Part shown: positions 18,540-27,892 of the stretch, piece by piece | Layout of the letters: every line of letters begins with the position of its first letter | How positions within the stretch are numbered: position 1 is the first letter of the stretch | Assembly (NCBI RefSeq): GCF_009495745.1 | Contig: NZ_WIDQ01000008.1 | Span: 62,001 to 126,000 of the forward strand | Reading direction: 5' to 3' | Source of the DNA: Niveispirillum sp. SYP-B3756 | Lineage (GTDB): Bacteria; Pseudomonadota; Alphaproteobacteria; Azospirillales; Azospirillaceae | DNA length: 64,000 nucleotides | The notes under the pieces: generated by a model | What the model was told of the DNA's origin: nothing | Seen by the model: only the letters and a program-made list of their open reading frames with translations | Database searches by the model: none | Translations under genes and position numbers: made by a program

Positions 18540-19184
18540 ATGACCCGCGACTTCCCCAATCTGCATGTGCTGACCCACCCGCTGATCCAGCACAAGCTGT
18601 CGCATATGCGCGACAAGGGCCGTTCCACCATGGGCTTCCGCCAATTGCTGCGGGAAATCGCCCTGCTGATGGGGTATGAGATCACGCGCGACCTGCCGAT
18701 GACGACGGAGCGCATCGAAACCCCGCTGGCCACCATGGATGCCCCGGTGATCGAAGGGCGCAAGCTGGCCGTGGTGCCCATCCTGCGCGCAGGATTGGTG
18801 ATGGCGGAAGGGCTGCTGGAACTGGTGCCGGCGGCGCGCGAAGGCCATATCGGGCTTTACCGCGACCATGAAACCAAACGCCCGGTGGAATATCTGGTGA
18901 AGCTGCCGGACCCGGCGGGCCGCATCTTCATCCTGGTCGATCCCATGCTGGCCACCGGCTATTCCGCCGTTCATGCCGTGGATGTGCTGAACCGCCATGG
19001 CGTGGCCGACAGCCAGATCCGCTTCATGGCCCTGGTTTCCGCCCCTGAAGGGGTGGCGGTGTTCCACCAGCATCACCCGGATGTGCCGGTCTTCACCGCC
19101 GCCCTGGACAGCCATCTGGATGCCAACTCCTATATCGTGCCCGGCCTGGGCGATGCCGGCGACCGGCTGTTCGGCACGAAATAG
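18540..19184 (+). CDS. upp: Uracil phosphoribosyltransferase
   Basis: Upp salvages uracil by converting it with PRPP to UMP. The 214-residue protein has the normal length. Landmarks are [18 protein letters not shown] near the start, [20 protein letters not shown], the PRPP loop [11 protein letters not shown], and the uracil-binding end [17 protein letters not shown]. The gene stands alone; the divergent ABC exporter is upstream and a dispersed inverted repeat follows downstream. Confidence 0.97.
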   Translation: MTRDFPNLHVLTHPLIQHKLSHMRDKGRSTMGFRQLLREIALLMGYEITRDLPMTTERIETPLATMDAPVIEGRKLAVVPILRAGLVMAEGLLELVPAAREGHIGLYRDHETKRPVEYLVKLPDPAGRIFILVDPMLATGYSAVHAVDVLNRHGVADSQIRFMALVSAPEGVAVFHQHHPDVPVFTAALDSHLDANSYIVPGLGDAGDRLFGTK

Positions 19185-19241
19185 GGCGGGTGGTGAACGC
19201 TGGGTCACAAAGTAATTTCTCACTCCCTTGCCGTTTCATTG

Positions 19242-19314
19242 CCGTCATTCCCGCGAAGGCGGGAATCCATAACCCGTTCTGTTGTTTGGATTCCCGCCTT
19301 CGCGGGAATGACGG
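19242..19314. repeat. Inverted repeat with 28-bp perfect arms, copy 2
   Basis: The arms at 19242-19269 and 19287-19314 are identical in sequence to those of the copy at 8680-8780, but the spacer is 17 instead of 45 bases. It lies between upp and the SIMPL gene. A long frame read through it (from 19239) is an artefact that happens to join the SIMPL frame. Confidence 0.9.
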
Positions 19315-19481
19315 TTAAAATAGGAAAACAGAAAGGCTGCCCGACGGATTCCAGAGGAAAGCCCCCCGGCCTATTACCCCTGAATTATCCCCTTCCGGTC
19401 GTATTTCCGCCACCGGGGATGCGCTACTCTCCCCTCTCAACGGCGGGTGTGGAACCCGCCGACGATAAAGGAGAGAGTTCC

Positions 19482-20216
19482 ATGCGCCGCCCCGTCGCCC
19501 TGTTCGCCCTGACCGCCGCCATGCTGGCCCTGCCGCTGGCGGCATCGCCCGTCTGGGCGCAGTCGGCCCCCCTGGTGGTGGCCCCCGCACCCGTATCCGA
19601 CAATGTGACGCTTAACCTGGCGGTGGAAGAATGGGTGAAGACGGAGACGGCGCGCGTCACCCTGGTGGTGGATGCGGCCAGCAACGGGTCAGAAAATTCT
19701 GGCACCCTGCGCGCCGATATCCTGAAGGCCGTCGCTGGCATCGCCGACAAGGCGGAATGGCGCATCACCGCCATGAACCAGCAATCGGACAGCGCCGGGC
19801 TGGAACGCTGGCAGGCGACGCTGGAAGCCCGCCTGCCGGAAAGCCAGCTGGGCACCCTGGCCGACCGCACCAAGAAGGCCAGTCGCCCCGGCCTGCAGGT
19901 GCGCGTGGGCAATGTCGCCTTTGAACCGACACTGGCAGAGACAGAGGCGGCCCGCGCCAAGCTGCGGGAGCAGATCTATGCCAAGGTGAATGATGAGGTG
20001 AAGCGGCTGAAGGCGGCCTTCCCCAACCGGGAATACCGTGTCGGCCAGATCAATTTTGCCGAGCGCACGGAAATGATGATGATGAGCAACCGTAGCGCCA
20101 AAATACAAATGGCTGCCGCCCCCATGGAAGCCGATGTGATGGCCGGCGTGCAGGACAAGATGGTGGTGACGGCCGATATTACGCTGTCCAGCTTCGCCAA
20201 GCCGCCGGCCCCGTGA
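19482..20216 (+). CDS. SIMPL (DUF541) domain periplasmic protein
   Basis: The 244-residue protein starts with a signal peptide (MRRPVALFALTAAMLALPLA, cleavage after the AQ-S region near residue 28) and should be exported to the periplasm. The rest resembles the SIMPL/DUF541 domain, with repeated LNLAVEEWVKTETARVTLVV and AEWRITAMNQQSDSAGLERW segments and a C-terminal VVTADITLSSF strand. A strong ribosome binding site, AAAGGAGAG, precedes the ATG and decides the start. The family has no settled function. It is convergent with regA. Confidence 0.8.
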   Translation: MRRPVALFALTAAMLALPLAASPVWAQSAPLVVAPAPVSDNVTLNLAVEEWVKTETARVTLVVDAASNGSENSGTLRADILKAVAGIADKAEWRITAMNQQSDSAGLERWQATLEARLPESQLGTLADRTKKASRPGLQVRVGNVAFEPTLAETEAARAKLREQIYAKVNDEVKRLKAAFPNREYRVGQINFAERTEMMMMSNRSAKIQMAAAPMEADVMAGVQDKMVVTADITLSSFAKPPAP

Positions 20217-20222
20217 TCGGTT

Positions 20223-20255
20223 CCCCCTGGCGGCCGGTGACCCGGCCGCTGGGGG
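20223..20255. terminator. Hairpin between convergent SIMPL and regA genes
   Basis: CCCCCTGGCGGCCGG at 20223-20237 pairs with CCGGCCGCTGGGGG at 20242-20255 with one or two wobble or mismatched positions and a four-base loop. It lies between the two convergent stop codons. There is no T-run, so termination is likely but unproven. Confidence 0.5.
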
Positions 20256-20263
20256 TGATCCCG

Positions 20264-20848
20264 TCACGCCTTGGGCGCGTGCTTGTTCAGGATACGCTGC
20301 AGGGTGCGGCGGTGCATTTTCAGCCGGCGCGCGGTTTCAGAGACATTGCGGTCGCATTGTTCAAACACCCGCTGGATATGTTCCCAGCGCACCCGGTCGG
20401 CCGACATCGGGCTTTCCGGCGGGGGCGGCAGGGGGCCATCGGCCAGCAGGGCCGCTTCCACCGCATCGGCATCGGACGGTTTGGGCAGATAATCCACCGC
20501 GCCGAACTTCACCGCCGCCACGGCGGTGGCGATATTGCCATAGCCGGTCAGCATGACGATGCGGGCATCGGGCCGCGCGTCGCGCAGCGCCTTCACCACA
20601 TCCAGGCCCGACCCGTCGCCCAGCCGCAGATCAACCACGGCATAGCGCGGCGCGCTTTCATGCGCCACCTCGATGCCCATATTGACGCTATCCACCGCCA
20701 CCACATCAAAGCCCCGCCGCTCCATGGCGCGGGCCAGACGGATGCGGAAGGGCGCGTCATCATCCACGATCAGCAGGCTGCGCGAGGCATCGCCCGTGAA
20801 GGTCAATTTCGGCTGGTCCCCGGAGAGCAGGGCTTCATCGCTCATCAT
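20264..20848 (-). CDS. regA: Redox response regulator RegA/PrrA/ActR
   Basis: RegA is the DNA-binding partner of RegB and controls respiration, carbon and nitrogen fixation genes in response to redox state. The 194-residue protein has a receiver domain with LLIVDDDAPF, phospho-acceptor Asp73 in YAVVDLRLGDG, and the conserved MLTGYGNI and DYLPKP motifs. A proline linker leads to a Fis-type helix-turn-helix near residues 150-190 (NVSETARRLKMHRRTLQRIL), almost invariant in this family. The start is one of two adjacent ATGs. regB lies upstream, separated by a structured repeat. Confidence 0.96.
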   Translation of the reverse strand: MMSDEALLSGDQPKLTFTGDASRSLLIVDDDAPFRIRLARAMERRGFDVVAVDSVNMGIEVAHESAPRYAVVDLRLGDGSGLDVVKALRDARPDARIVMLTGYGNIATAVAAVKFGAVDYLPKPSDADAVEAALLADGPLPPPPESPMSADRVRWEHIQRVFEQCDRNVSETARRLKMHRRTLQRILNKHAPKA

Positions 20849-20885
20849 TCGGACTTTCTGCTTCGATCCTGAGAGGGGGTTCTAC

Positions 20886-21038
20886 ACCCATCTGCTGAAG
20901 GTTTGACCTTCGGCAGATGGGTGGCTGGCGACCGCCAGCCCGCGCACCCATGTGCGCGCGAGCCAAGCCGCCGGATGGCGGCGCCCGGCGTTTGAGGGAA
21001 CAGAAATCTTCCCTGATCGACCAGGATCAAGGAAGATT
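20886..21038 (+). repeat. Structured multi-hairpin repeat, copy A
   Basis: Five hairpins follow one another: a 17-bp stem with loop TTG (20886-20922), an 8-bp stem (20923-20940), a 7-bp stem (20941-20958), a 6-bp stem (20967-20982) and an interrupted stem at 21005-21038. Reading the plus strand of copy A against the minus strand of copy B (40403-40509), the first, second and last hairpins align and their stems differ by paired changes. Copy A fills the gap between regB and regA, which are both on the minus strand. Confidence 0.85.
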
Positions 21039-21042
21039 AGTA

Positions 21043-22344
21043 CTACACCGTGAAGGTGGGATGTTTCCAGCGGATGGCAACCATGGCCCCGCCCGACCTG
21101 CCATTCGCATAGGTCACCACAGCGCCGGAACGTTCCAGCAGCGTCTGTGCGATGAACAGGCCCAGCCCCATATTGCCCGCTGCCTCCCGCGCTGCAAGAG
21201 TACGGCCGCTGACATAGGGTTCGCCCAGGCGGGGCAGCAGGGCCGGCGGATAGCCCGGCCCGTCATCTTCCACCGTCAGCATCACCCCCGGTGCCGCCCA
21301 ATCCACCGTCACCAGCACGCGCGAGGCGGCGAACTGCATAGCGTTCTGCAGGATATTGGCCATGCCATGCACCATTTCCGGCACCGGCTGCACATTGGGG
21401 GTGCCATCCTCCGGCTCGTTCACATTGACGACCTCCAGGCTGACGCCCGGGCGGAAATAGGGGCTGGCCGTCGTTTCCAGCAAGGCCGCGATGGGCACGA
21501 ACGGTTCCGCCCCGCCCCTGTTGCCCGGCCGGCGGGACAATTCGGCCAGGATATCGCGGCAGCGCGCCACCTGGCTTTGCAGCAGGGCTACATCTTCGGC
21601 AATCGGGCTGTCGGGCGGGGTGTCGCGCGCCAGTTCCTTGGCCACCACGGCGATGGTGCCCAGCGGGCTGCCCAGCTCATGCGCGGCCGCCGCCGCCAGG
21701 GCGCCGACGGCTGAGGCGCTCTGCGCCCGGGCCAGCGCCTCCTGGCTGGCATTCAGCGCCATGGACAGGCGCCGGGCGCCATCCGCCACCTTATAGAGAT
21801 AGCCGGCGATGAAGCCGGCCGACATGGTCAGCGCCGTCCACACCCCGAAACGATAGACCGGCGGCAACCCCGCCTCCGTCTGGCCGGGCCAGGGCAGCGG
21901 CAGGGCGGTCAAGGCCAGGGTGGTGAAGCAGAGCACGGCCAGCGCCACCAGCATGGTCACCGCCTCCCGCCCCAGGGTGCTGGCCGCCACGGTCAGCGGG
22001 GCCAGCATCATCACGGCGAACGGGTTGTCCAGCCCGCCGGTCAGGTACAGCAGCACGGCCAGTTGCACCATGTCATAGGCCATATAGAAGGCCGCATCGC
22101 GGTCACCCAGAAAGGGCTGGTGGGCCAGCCGGCGGATGGCAAACAGGTTGATGATCACCGAGACCGCCACCGCCGCCACCGCAAAGGGCAGGGGCAAGGG
22201 CAGGTGCAGGCCCAGCGTCACCGTGGCCAAGGTGACAGACTGGCCCAGCACCGCGATCCAGCGGATGGTCAGCAGGGTGCGGGCACTGACCCGCCCCTCA
22301 TTGCCCGGCAGCTGCGGATGGCTATTCGGGGTTGCTTCACTCAT
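21043..22344 (-). CDS. regB: Redox sensor histidine kinase RegB/PrrB/ActS
   Basis: RegB senses the quinone pool and cytoplasmic redox state and phosphorylates RegA. The 433-residue protein has about six membrane segments in residues 24-185, the quinone-binding GGLDNPF at 103-109, the phosphorylated His222 in AAAAHELGSPLGT, and Cys262 in VARCRDIL, which matches the redox-active cysteine of the family. The ATPase end has an N box (GMANILQNAMQFA) and DDGPGYP. No senC gene, often present in this locus, is found between or next to the pair. Confidence 0.95.
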   Translation of the reverse strand: MSEATPNSHPQLPGNEGRVSARTLLTIRWIAVLGQSVTLATVTLGLHLPLPLPFAVAAVAVSVIINLFAIRRLAHQPFLGDRDAAFYMAYDMVQLAVLLYLTGGLDNPFAVMMLAPLTVAASTLGREAVTMLVALAVLCFTTLALTALPLPWPGQTEAGLPPVYRFGVWTALTMSAGFIAGYLYKVADGARRLSMALNASQEALARAQSASAVGALAAAAAHELGSPLGTIAVVAKELARDTPPDSPIAEDVALLQSQVARCRDILAELSRRPGNRGGAEPFVPIAALLETTASPYFRPGVSLEVVNVNEPEDGTPNVQPVPEMVHGMANILQNAMQFAASRVLVTVDWAAPGVMLTVEDDGPGYPPALLPRLGEPYVSGRTLAAREAAGNMGLGLFIAQTLLERSGAVVTYANGRSGGAMVAIRWKHPTFTV

Positions 22345-22436
22345 CCCTTTGTCCCACCATTATCAATCGCGGCCATCATTATGGCCATTTCCCTGACCAG
22401 ATTAGGGGTGTTCCCGCTTCAGGACCATCAATCTTC

Positions 22437-23231
22437 ATGCCCAGCGACACAGACAGAGACAAAGGTCATCCGCCCCCTGCCCTGCCCGCCATCCGGGTGG
22501 ATGCATTGACAAAGAAATTCGGCCCGGTCACTGCCCTGGACCAGATCAGCTTCACCGTGCCTGCCGGCCATACCATGGCCCTGCTGGGTGGCAATGGTGC
22601 CGGCAAGACCACCACCATTTCCATCCTGCTGGGCCTGTTGCTGCCTACATCGGGTAAGGTGGAGGTGCTGGGCCATGACATGGCCAGCCAGCGTTACCGC
22701 GTGCTGCCGCGGATGAATTTCTCCAGCCCCTATGTCGATCTGCCCCACCGGCTGACGGTGACCGAAAACCTGACCGTCTATGGCCATCTTTATGGGCTGA
22801 CAGGGCTGAAGGCGCGCATCGCCCAGCTGGCGGAAGAGCTGGAACTGACCCGCCTGCTGGACCGGCCGGCCGGCAACCTGTCAGCCGGGCAGAAGACGCG
22901 GGTGGCGCTGGCCAAGGCGCTGATGAACGAACCGGAATTGCTGCTGCTGGATGAGCCGACGGCCAGCCTGGACCCAGATACGGCCGACTGGATCAGAACC
23001 TATCTGGAACGCTATCGCGCCCGCACCGGGGCCACCATCCTGCTGGCCAGCCATAATATGGCAGAGGTGGAACGGTTGTGTGATGGCGTGCTGATGATGA
23101 AGGGCGGCCAGATCGTGGATCGTGGATCGCCGGACGACCTGCTGGCCCGCTATGGCCGCGCCACGATGGAAGATGTCTTCCTGGACATTGCCCGCGACCG
23201 CCGCAGCGGCGATCAGGCAGCGCAAGGGTGA
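22437..23231 (+). CDS. ABC transporter ATP-binding protein (ABC-2 type), no adjacent permease
   Basis: The 264-residue ATPase has Walker [10 protein letters not shown], the Q-loop region [16 protein letters not shown], signature [15 protein letters not shown], Walker [16 protein letters not shown] and a final H-loop [11 protein letters not shown]. It resembles ATPases of drug, sodium or polysaccharide exporters. These normally have a permease gene beside them, but the next gene is hisB and the upstream neighbour is the divergent regB. The partner permease must lie elsewhere or be missing. Transport role is therefore unassigned. Confidence 0.88.
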   Translation: MPSDTDRDKGHPPPALPAIRVDALTKKFGPVTALDQISFTVPAGHTMALLGGNGAGKTTTISILLGLLLPTSGKVEVLGHDMASQRYRVLPRMNFSSPYVDLPHRLTVTENLTVYGHLYGLTGLKARIAQLAEELELTRLLDRPAGNLSAGQKTRVALAKALMNEPELLLLDEPTASLDPDTADWIRTYLERYRARTGATILLASHNMAEVERLCDGVLMMKGGQIVDRGSPDDLLARYGRATMEDVFLDIARDRRSGDQAAQG

Positions 23232-23391
23232 AGGCTCTGTGGCAATTCCCTTGTATTTTCCGTTAACGGCCTTCCATCACCCAAGCAACGATCTTTCCAT
23301 TCGGCAAGCCCCCATTTCACGCGCGGGGGCCGGTTCTGCCCTGCAATCAGGTGGGGTGACAGCGGCGGTTGCGCTTGATACGAAACCATTC

Positions 23392-24024
23392 ATGTCGAAC
23401 GCGACCGTCACCCCCGCCAGCGCTCCGCGCCGTGCCGTTGTTGAACGCACGACGAAGGAGACCCGCATCCGCGTCGCCGTCAACCTGGACGGCACCGGGC
23501 AGTACAAGGTTTCCACCGGCATTGGTTTTCTCGACCATATGCTGGAACAGCTCTCCCGCCATTCACTGATGGACCTGGAGGTGGAGGCCGAGGGCGACCT
23601 GCATATCGATTTCCACCACACGACCGAGGATAGCGGCATCGCCATCGGTGAGGCGGTGATGAAGGCACTGGGCGACCGCAAAGGCATCCAGCGCTATGGC
23701 GACGCGCTGATCCCGATGGATGAAACGCTGACCCGCGTTGCCATCGACATGTCGAACCGGCCCTATCTGATCTGGAAGGTCAATTTCACCCGCGACAAGC
23801 TGGGCGACATGGATACCGAACTGTTCAAGGAATGGTTCCAGGCCTTCGCCCAGGCGGCGGGTGCCACGCTGCATGTTGAAAACCTGTATGGTGAGAATAA
23901 TCACCATATCGTGGAGAGCTGCTACAAGGCGCTGGCGCGTGCCTTCCGCGTTGCGGTCGAAATCGATCCGCGCAAGGCCGATGCCGTTCCCTCCACCAAG
24001 GGCGTGCTGGGCGGGTCGCTGTAA
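23392..24024 (+). CDS. hisB: Imidazoleglycerol-phosphate dehydratase
   Basis: This enzyme dehydrates IGP to imidazole acetol phosphate in histidine synthesis. The 210-residue protein is the monofunctional form without the phosphatase domain found in enterobacteria. The two metal-binding histidine motifs are present as [13 protein letters not shown] and DFHHTTED, with later partners in [14 protein letters not shown]. It opens the hisB-hisH-GNAT-hisA-hisF-hisE-HIT run. The frame is open far upstream, but the start at 23392 fits the family's N-terminus. Confidence 0.96.
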   Translation: MSNATVTPASAPRRAVVERTTKETRIRVAVNLDGTGQYKVSTGIGFLDHMLEQLSRHSLMDLEVEAEGDLHIDFHHTTEDSGIAIGEAVMKALGDRKGIQRYGDALIPMDETLTRVAIDMSNRPYLIWKVNFTRDKLGDMDTELFKEWFQAFAQAAGATLHVENLYGENNHHIVESCYKALARAFRVAVEIDPRKADAVPSTKGVLGGSL

Positions 24025-24060
24025 CCCCGTTCCCATGCCGGTTCGATGAAGGCGTATCCG

Positions 24061-24711
24061 ATGACCGAAACCGTCGCCCTGATCGACTATGGTTCCGGCA
24101 ACCTGCGCTCCGCTGCCAAGGCGCTGGAGCGTGCGGCGGCCGATGCCGGGCTGGATAGCCGCATCCTGGTTACCGCCGATCCGGCCAATGTGGCCAAGGC
24201 CGACCGGGTGGTGTTGCCCGGCGTCGGTGCCTTCGGCGATTGCCGCGCCGGGCTGGATGCGGTGCCGGGCATGGTCTCCGCCCTGTATGAGGCGGTGATC
24301 ATGCATGGTCGCCCCTTCTTGGGCATCTGTGTGGGGATGCAGTTGCTGGCCAAGCTGGGGCGCGAACATGGCGACCATGCCGGTCTGGGCTGGCTGGATG
24401 CGGAGGTGGGGCCGCTGACGCCAACTGACCCGACGCTGAAAATCCCGCATATGGGCTGGAATGAACTGCACCTGCAGGCCCCTGCCCATCCGGTGCTGGC
24501 TGAGCTGGCTGAGGGGGCGCACGCCTATTTCGTGCATTCCTATGCCATGCGGGTGGCGGACCCGGCGCAGGTGCTGGCCACCTGTGATTATGGCGGGCCG
24601 TTCACCGCCATTGTCGGGCGGGACAATATTGTCGGCACCCAGTTCCACCCGGAAAAAAGCCAGCAGGCGGGCCTGACCCTGATCGCCAATTTCCTGCGGT
24701 GGCGACCATGA
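24061..24711 (+). CDS. hisH: Imidazole glycerol phosphate synthase subunit HisH
   Basis: HisH is the glutaminase subunit that supplies ammonia to HisF. The 216-residue protein starts [20 protein letters not shown] and has the nucleophile Cys in GICVGMQLL, the oxyanion region [11 protein letters not shown], and the His/Glu pair in [12 protein letters not shown]. An ATG at 24046 would add five residues. Its stop codon overlaps the ATG of the following GNAT gene (ATGA), and hisF lies further down the same operon. Confidence 0.96.
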   Translation: MTETVALIDYGSGNLRSAAKALERAAADAGLDSRILVTADPANVAKADRVVLPGVGAFGDCRAGLDAVPGMVSALYEAVIMHGRPFLGICVGMQLLAKLGREHGDHAGLGWLDAEVGPLTPTDPTLKIPHMGWNELHLQAPAHPVLAELAEGAHAYFVHSYAMRVADPAQVLATCDYGGPFTAIVGRDNIVGTQFHPEKSQQAGLTLIANFLRWRP

Positions 24712-25283
24712 GTGACAACGCCGTCCCCAACACGGAAACCAGCGTCGAACTGGTCACGGAATTCCGCCGGGTTGACCTGATGGACCTGTATGACGCCACC
24801 GAAGCCGCCATCCTGGATGGCGGCGGCTTCGGTTGGGTCATGCCGCCGGAACGCGATGTGCAGGAACGCTATTGGAAGGGCGTATTGGCCGTGCCGGAGC
24901 GCAGCCTGTTCATTTGTCGGCTGGATGGCATTGTCGCCGGATCGGCCCAACTGGTGCGTCCGACCCGCAATAATGAGGCGCAGAGCTTTGCCTGCAGCCT
25001 GACCACCGCCTTTGTCGCCCCTTGGGCGCGTGGGCATGGGCTGGCGCGCAAGCTGACCCAGGCGGTGATCGATCAGGCGACCAAGGAAGGCTTCCGGCTG
25101 CTGAACCTGGATGTGCGCGACACCCAGCACAGCGCCATACGGCTTTACGAGAAGATGGGCTTCATCCGCTGGGGCACGCACCCGCATTATGCCCGCGCCA
25201 TGGGCCGCGATATCAGCGGCCATTTTTATTACAAAACCTTGGAACAGCAGGGGGACGGGGAAGACCCGTCCGGGGAGCCTTAA
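24708..25283 (+). CDS. GNAT family N-acetyltransferase within the his cluster
   Basis: The 191-residue protein is a GNAT acetyltransferase: the acetyl-CoA loop is [14 protein letters not shown] and the C-terminal part reads [24 protein letters not shown]. The substrate is unknown. It overlaps hisH by four bases and hisA begins three bases after its stop, so it is translated as part of the his operon. From memory, the Azospirillum brasilense his cluster also contains extra frames of unknown function, which supports this being an old arrangement in the group. Whether it acts in histidine metabolism is not shown. Confidence 0.88.
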   Translation: MSDNAVPNTETSVELVTEFRRVDLMDLYDATEAAILDGGGFGWVMPPERDVQERYWKGVLAVPERSLFICRLDGIVAGSAQLVRPTRNNEAQSFACSLTTAFVAPWARGHGLARKLTQAVIDQATKEGFRLLNLDVRDTQHSAIRLYEKMGFIRWGTHPHYARAMGRDISGHFYYKTLEQQGDGEDPSGEP

Positions 25284-25286
25284 GCC

Positions 25287-26015
25287 ATGATCCTTTTTCC
25301 CGCCATCGACCTGAAGGACGGCAATGCCGTGCGCCTGCTGCGCGGTGAGATGGAACAGGCCACCATCTTCAATGCCGATCCGGCTGCCCAGGCGGAAAGC
25401 TTCGCCACCCAGGGCTATGAATGGCTGCATCTGGTGGATCTGAACGGTGCATTCGCCGGCAAGCCGGTCAATGGTGCTGCGGTGGAGGCCATCCTGTCCC
25501 GCGTCTCCCTGCCCGCACAGTTGGGCGGCGGCATCCGCGACATGGACACCATTGACTATTGGCTGTCGCGCGGCATTGCGCGGGTTATCCTGGGCACCGT
25601 GGCGGTGAAGAACCCGGCCCTGGTGAAGGAAGCCTGCAAGGCCTTCCCCGGCAAGGTGGCCGTCGGCATTGATGCCCGCAACGGCTATGTCGCCGTGGAA
25701 GGCTGGGCGGAGACCAGCGAGCTGAAGGCGCTGGATCTGGCGCTGAAGTTTGAGGATTGCGGTGTGGCCGCCATCATCTACACCGACATCGACCGCGATG
25801 GTGCCATGGGCGGCGTGAATGTGGAGGCCACCGCCGATCTGGCCAGCCACCTGACCACCCCGGTCATTGCGTCCGGCGGTGTCTCCTCCATCGCCGATCT
25901 GGCGGCGCTGAAGGAGGTGGAGGAGACCGGTATTATCGGCGTGATCTCCGGCCGCGCGCTTTATGATGGCCGCATTGATCCGGCGGCGGCACTCGCCCTG
26001 CTGCGCGGGGAGTAA
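25287..26015 (+). CDS. hisA: ProFAR isomerase HisA
   Basis: HisA isomerises the aminoaldose ProFAR to PRFAR, an Amadori rearrangement. The 242-residue TIM barrel starts [20 protein letters not shown], which holds the first catalytic Asp, and has the second Asp in [12 protein letters not shown]. Phosphate-binding loops appear as LGGGIRDM and ASGGVSS. It follows the GNAT gene by three bases and precedes hisF by five. Confidence 0.97.
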   Translation: MILFPAIDLKDGNAVRLLRGEMEQATIFNADPAAQAESFATQGYEWLHLVDLNGAFAGKPVNGAAVEAILSRVSLPAQLGGGIRDMDTIDYWLSRGIARVILGTVAVKNPALVKEACKAFPGKVAVGIDARNGYVAVEGWAETSELKALDLALKFEDCGVAAIIYTDIDRDGAMGGVNVEATADLASHLTTPVIASGGVSSIADLAALKEVEETGIIGVISGRALYDGRIDPAAALALLRGE

Positions 26016-26020
26016 GGCCG

Positions 26021-26794
26021 ATGCTGAAGGCCCGCATCATCCCCTGCCTGGACGTGAAGGACGGGCGCGTCGTCAAGGGCGTGAATTTCGTCGATCTGAT
26101 CGATGCCGGCGACCCGGTGGAACAGGCCAAGGCCTATGATGCCGCCGGTGCGGATGAACTGACCTTCCTGGACATCACCGCCAGTTCCGACAACCGCGAC
26201 ACCATCTATGACGTGGTGCGCCGCACCGCCGAGCAGGTGTTCATGCCGCTGACTGTGGGTGGTGGTGTGCGGGTGGTGGAAGATATCCGCAAGCTGCTGC
26301 TGGCGGGTGCCGATAAGGTGTCGATCAACACCGCCGCCGTCCACCGCCCGGAATTCGTGCGTGAAGCAGCACAGAAATTCGGGGCCCAATGCATCGTGGT
26401 GGCCATTGATGCCAAATCGGTGGAGCCGGGTCCGAACGGAGAACCGCGCTGGGAGATTTTCACCCATGGCGGGCGCAACCGCACCGGGCTGGATGCGGTG
26501 GAATGGGCCAAACGCATGGCGGAATATGGGGCGGGTGAAATCCTGCTCACCTCCATGGACCGTGACGGCACCAAGCAGGGCTTCAATCTGCCCTTGACGC
26601 GGGCGGTGGCCGATGCGGTCAGCATCCCGGTCATCGCGTCGGGCGGGGTGGGCAACCTTGACCATCTGGTGGAAGGGGTGACCCAGGGCCATGCCTCGGC
26701 TGTGCTGGCTGCCAGCATCTTCCATTTCGGCACCTATTCCATCCGCCAGGCCAAGGAACATATGGCGGCGGCAGGCATCCCGGTACGGCTTTAG
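26021..26794 (+). CDS. hisF: Imidazole glycerol phosphate synthase subunit HisF
   Basis: HisF is the cyclase subunit that uses ammonia from HisH to form IGP and AICAR. The 257-residue barrel starts [20 protein letters not shown] with the first catalytic Asp and has [15 protein letters not shown] with the second. Phosphate loops are [11 protein letters not shown] and [10 protein letters not shown]. The length is normal for the family. It is five bases downstream of hisA. Confidence 0.97.
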   Translation: MLKARIIPCLDVKDGRVVKGVNFVDLIDAGDPVEQAKAYDAAGADELTFLDITASSDNRDTIYDVVRRTAEQVFMPLTVGGGVRVVEDIRKLLLAGADKVSINTAAVHRPEFVREAAQKFGAQCIVVAIDAKSVEPGPNGEPRWEIFTHGGRNRTGLDAVEWAKRMAEYGAGEILLTSMDRDGTKQGFNLPLTRAVADAVSIPVIASGGVGNLDHLVEGVTQGHASAVLAASIFHFGTYSIRQAKEHMAAAGIPVRL

Positions 26795-26811
26795 GCAGAA
26801 CGGAAAACACC

Positions 26812-27171
26812 ATGGCAGGGGCTAAGGACAAGCCGGCGAATGGCAGCGGCACTGCCGCTGTGCTGGATGAGGTTTATCAGACCATCCTGGCGCGCAAAGG
26901 CGGCGACCCGGAAAGCTCGCACACCGCGCGCCTGTTCGCGCGTGGTCGCGCCAAGATCGCCCAGAAGGTGGGCGAAGAGGCGGTGGAAGCGGTTATTGAG
27001 GCGATGCGCGGCGACAAGGACAAGCTGGCCGCCGAATCCGCCGATCTGTTGTACCATCTGCTGGTGCTGTGGGCCGATGCCGGGCTGGAACCGGCGCAGG
27101 TCTATGGCATCCTGGAAGGACGCAAAGGCATCAGCGGGATTGCGGAAAAGAAAAGCCGCAAGCCCGCCTGA
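26812..27171 (+). CDS. hisE: Phosphoribosyl-ATP pyrophosphatase
   Basis: HisE hydrolyses PR-ATP to PR-AMP in the second step of histidine synthesis. The 119-residue protein has the MazG-like helical core with the magnesium-binding acidic residues in GEEAVEAVIEAMRGDKDKLAAESADLLYHLLVLW. It stands alone, not fused to HisI, and hisI is not in this window. It follows hisF by 17 bases. Confidence 0.95.
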   Translation: MAGAKDKPANGSGTAAVLDEVYQTILARKGGDPESSHTARLFARGRAKIAQKVGEEAVEAVIEAMRGDKDKLAAESADLLYHLLVLWADAGLEPAQVYGILEGRKGISGIAEKKSRKPA

Positions 27172-27223
27172 CCTGTACCATCATGGGCGGAAATAACAGC
27201 GTTTCAGCGGAAGGATCGTTCCC

Positions 27224-27580
27224 TTGATCTATGATCGCAGCAACATCTTCGCCCGCATTCTGCGCGGGGAAATTCCCTGCAAGAAGGTCTATGAAGACCC
27301 CTATGCGCTGGCTTTCCACGATATCAACCCACAGGCGCCCACCCATATTCTGGTGATCCCCAAGGGGCCCTTCTGCTCCTTCGCGGATTTCAGCGCCCAG
27401 GCGACGGAGCAGGAAATCACCGGCTTCATCCGCGCCGTCGGGCTGGTGGCGCGTCAAGCCGGGCTGGATGACAGCGGCTATCGCTTGCTGGCCAATCACG
27501 GGCCGGACAGCCACCAGGAAGTGCCGCATTTTCATGTGCATATCGTCGGCGGTCGCCCGCTGGGGAAGATGCTGGCCTGA
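27224..27580 (+). CDS. HIT family nucleotide hydrolase (HINT type)
   Basis: The 118-residue protein has the histidine triad as PHFHVHIVGGRPLG near the C-terminus and the family's N-terminal NIFARILRGEIPCKKVYED. HINT proteins hydrolyse purine nucleoside phosphoramidates. The start is an unusual TTG: AAGGA lies eight bases upstream, no in-frame ATG is near, and the residues after it match the family's N-terminus. It closes the his run, and a HIT gene next to hisE is common in alphaproteobacteria. Confidence 0.94.
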   Translation: MIYDRSNIFARILRGEIPCKKVYEDPYALAFHDINPQAPTHILVIPKGPFCSFADFSAQATEQEITGFIRAVGLVARQAGLDDSGYRLLANHGPDSHQEVPHFHVHIVGGRPLGKMLA

Positions 27581-27591
27581 GGCAGACATTC

Positions 27592-27624
27592 CGGCGGCTC
27601 CGGATACATGCCCGGGTGCCGCCG
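27592..27624 (+). terminator. Possible terminator of the his operon
   Basis: CGGCGGC (27592-27598) pairs with GCCGCCG (27618-27624), with an inner CCGG/CCGG pairing. Only a weak T-run follows (CTTGTCT). It lies just after the HIT gene. Confidence 0.4.
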
Positions 27625-27892
27625 CTTGTCTAAGAATTACAAATACAATCATATATGATTATTTTCTTTTCGGAAAATTTCCGTAAAGCAGGTGGCATGA
27701 AGAGTCTAATTTTGCGTCACATATCAATATATTTTAAATAGATAATATTATTTATGTCGTTTCCATTTAAGAACTTAATACATCATCCATAAAAATTTAT
27801 AAATTTTGTTACAAAATTTCGCTATCTGTTGATTTTATATATTATTCATTCATCATTAAGTCGCCCTTTGCATACATGAATAGGGAACGGAA
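27625..27892. other. AT-rich leader upstream of the chemoreceptor gene
   Basis: From about 27630 to 27860 the sequence is mostly A and T, in sharp contrast to its GC-rich surroundings. It contains many TATA-like stretches (for example TAGATAATATTATTTATG), so several -10 elements are possible and none can be singled out. I see no gene in it. AGGGAACGG just before 27893 is a likely ribosome binding site for the chemoreceptor. Confidence 0.65.

Noticed and set aside
27696-27720. TGGCATG-like start of a sigma-54 promoter before the chemoreceptor
   Set aside because: The TTGC half at the required distance is missing.
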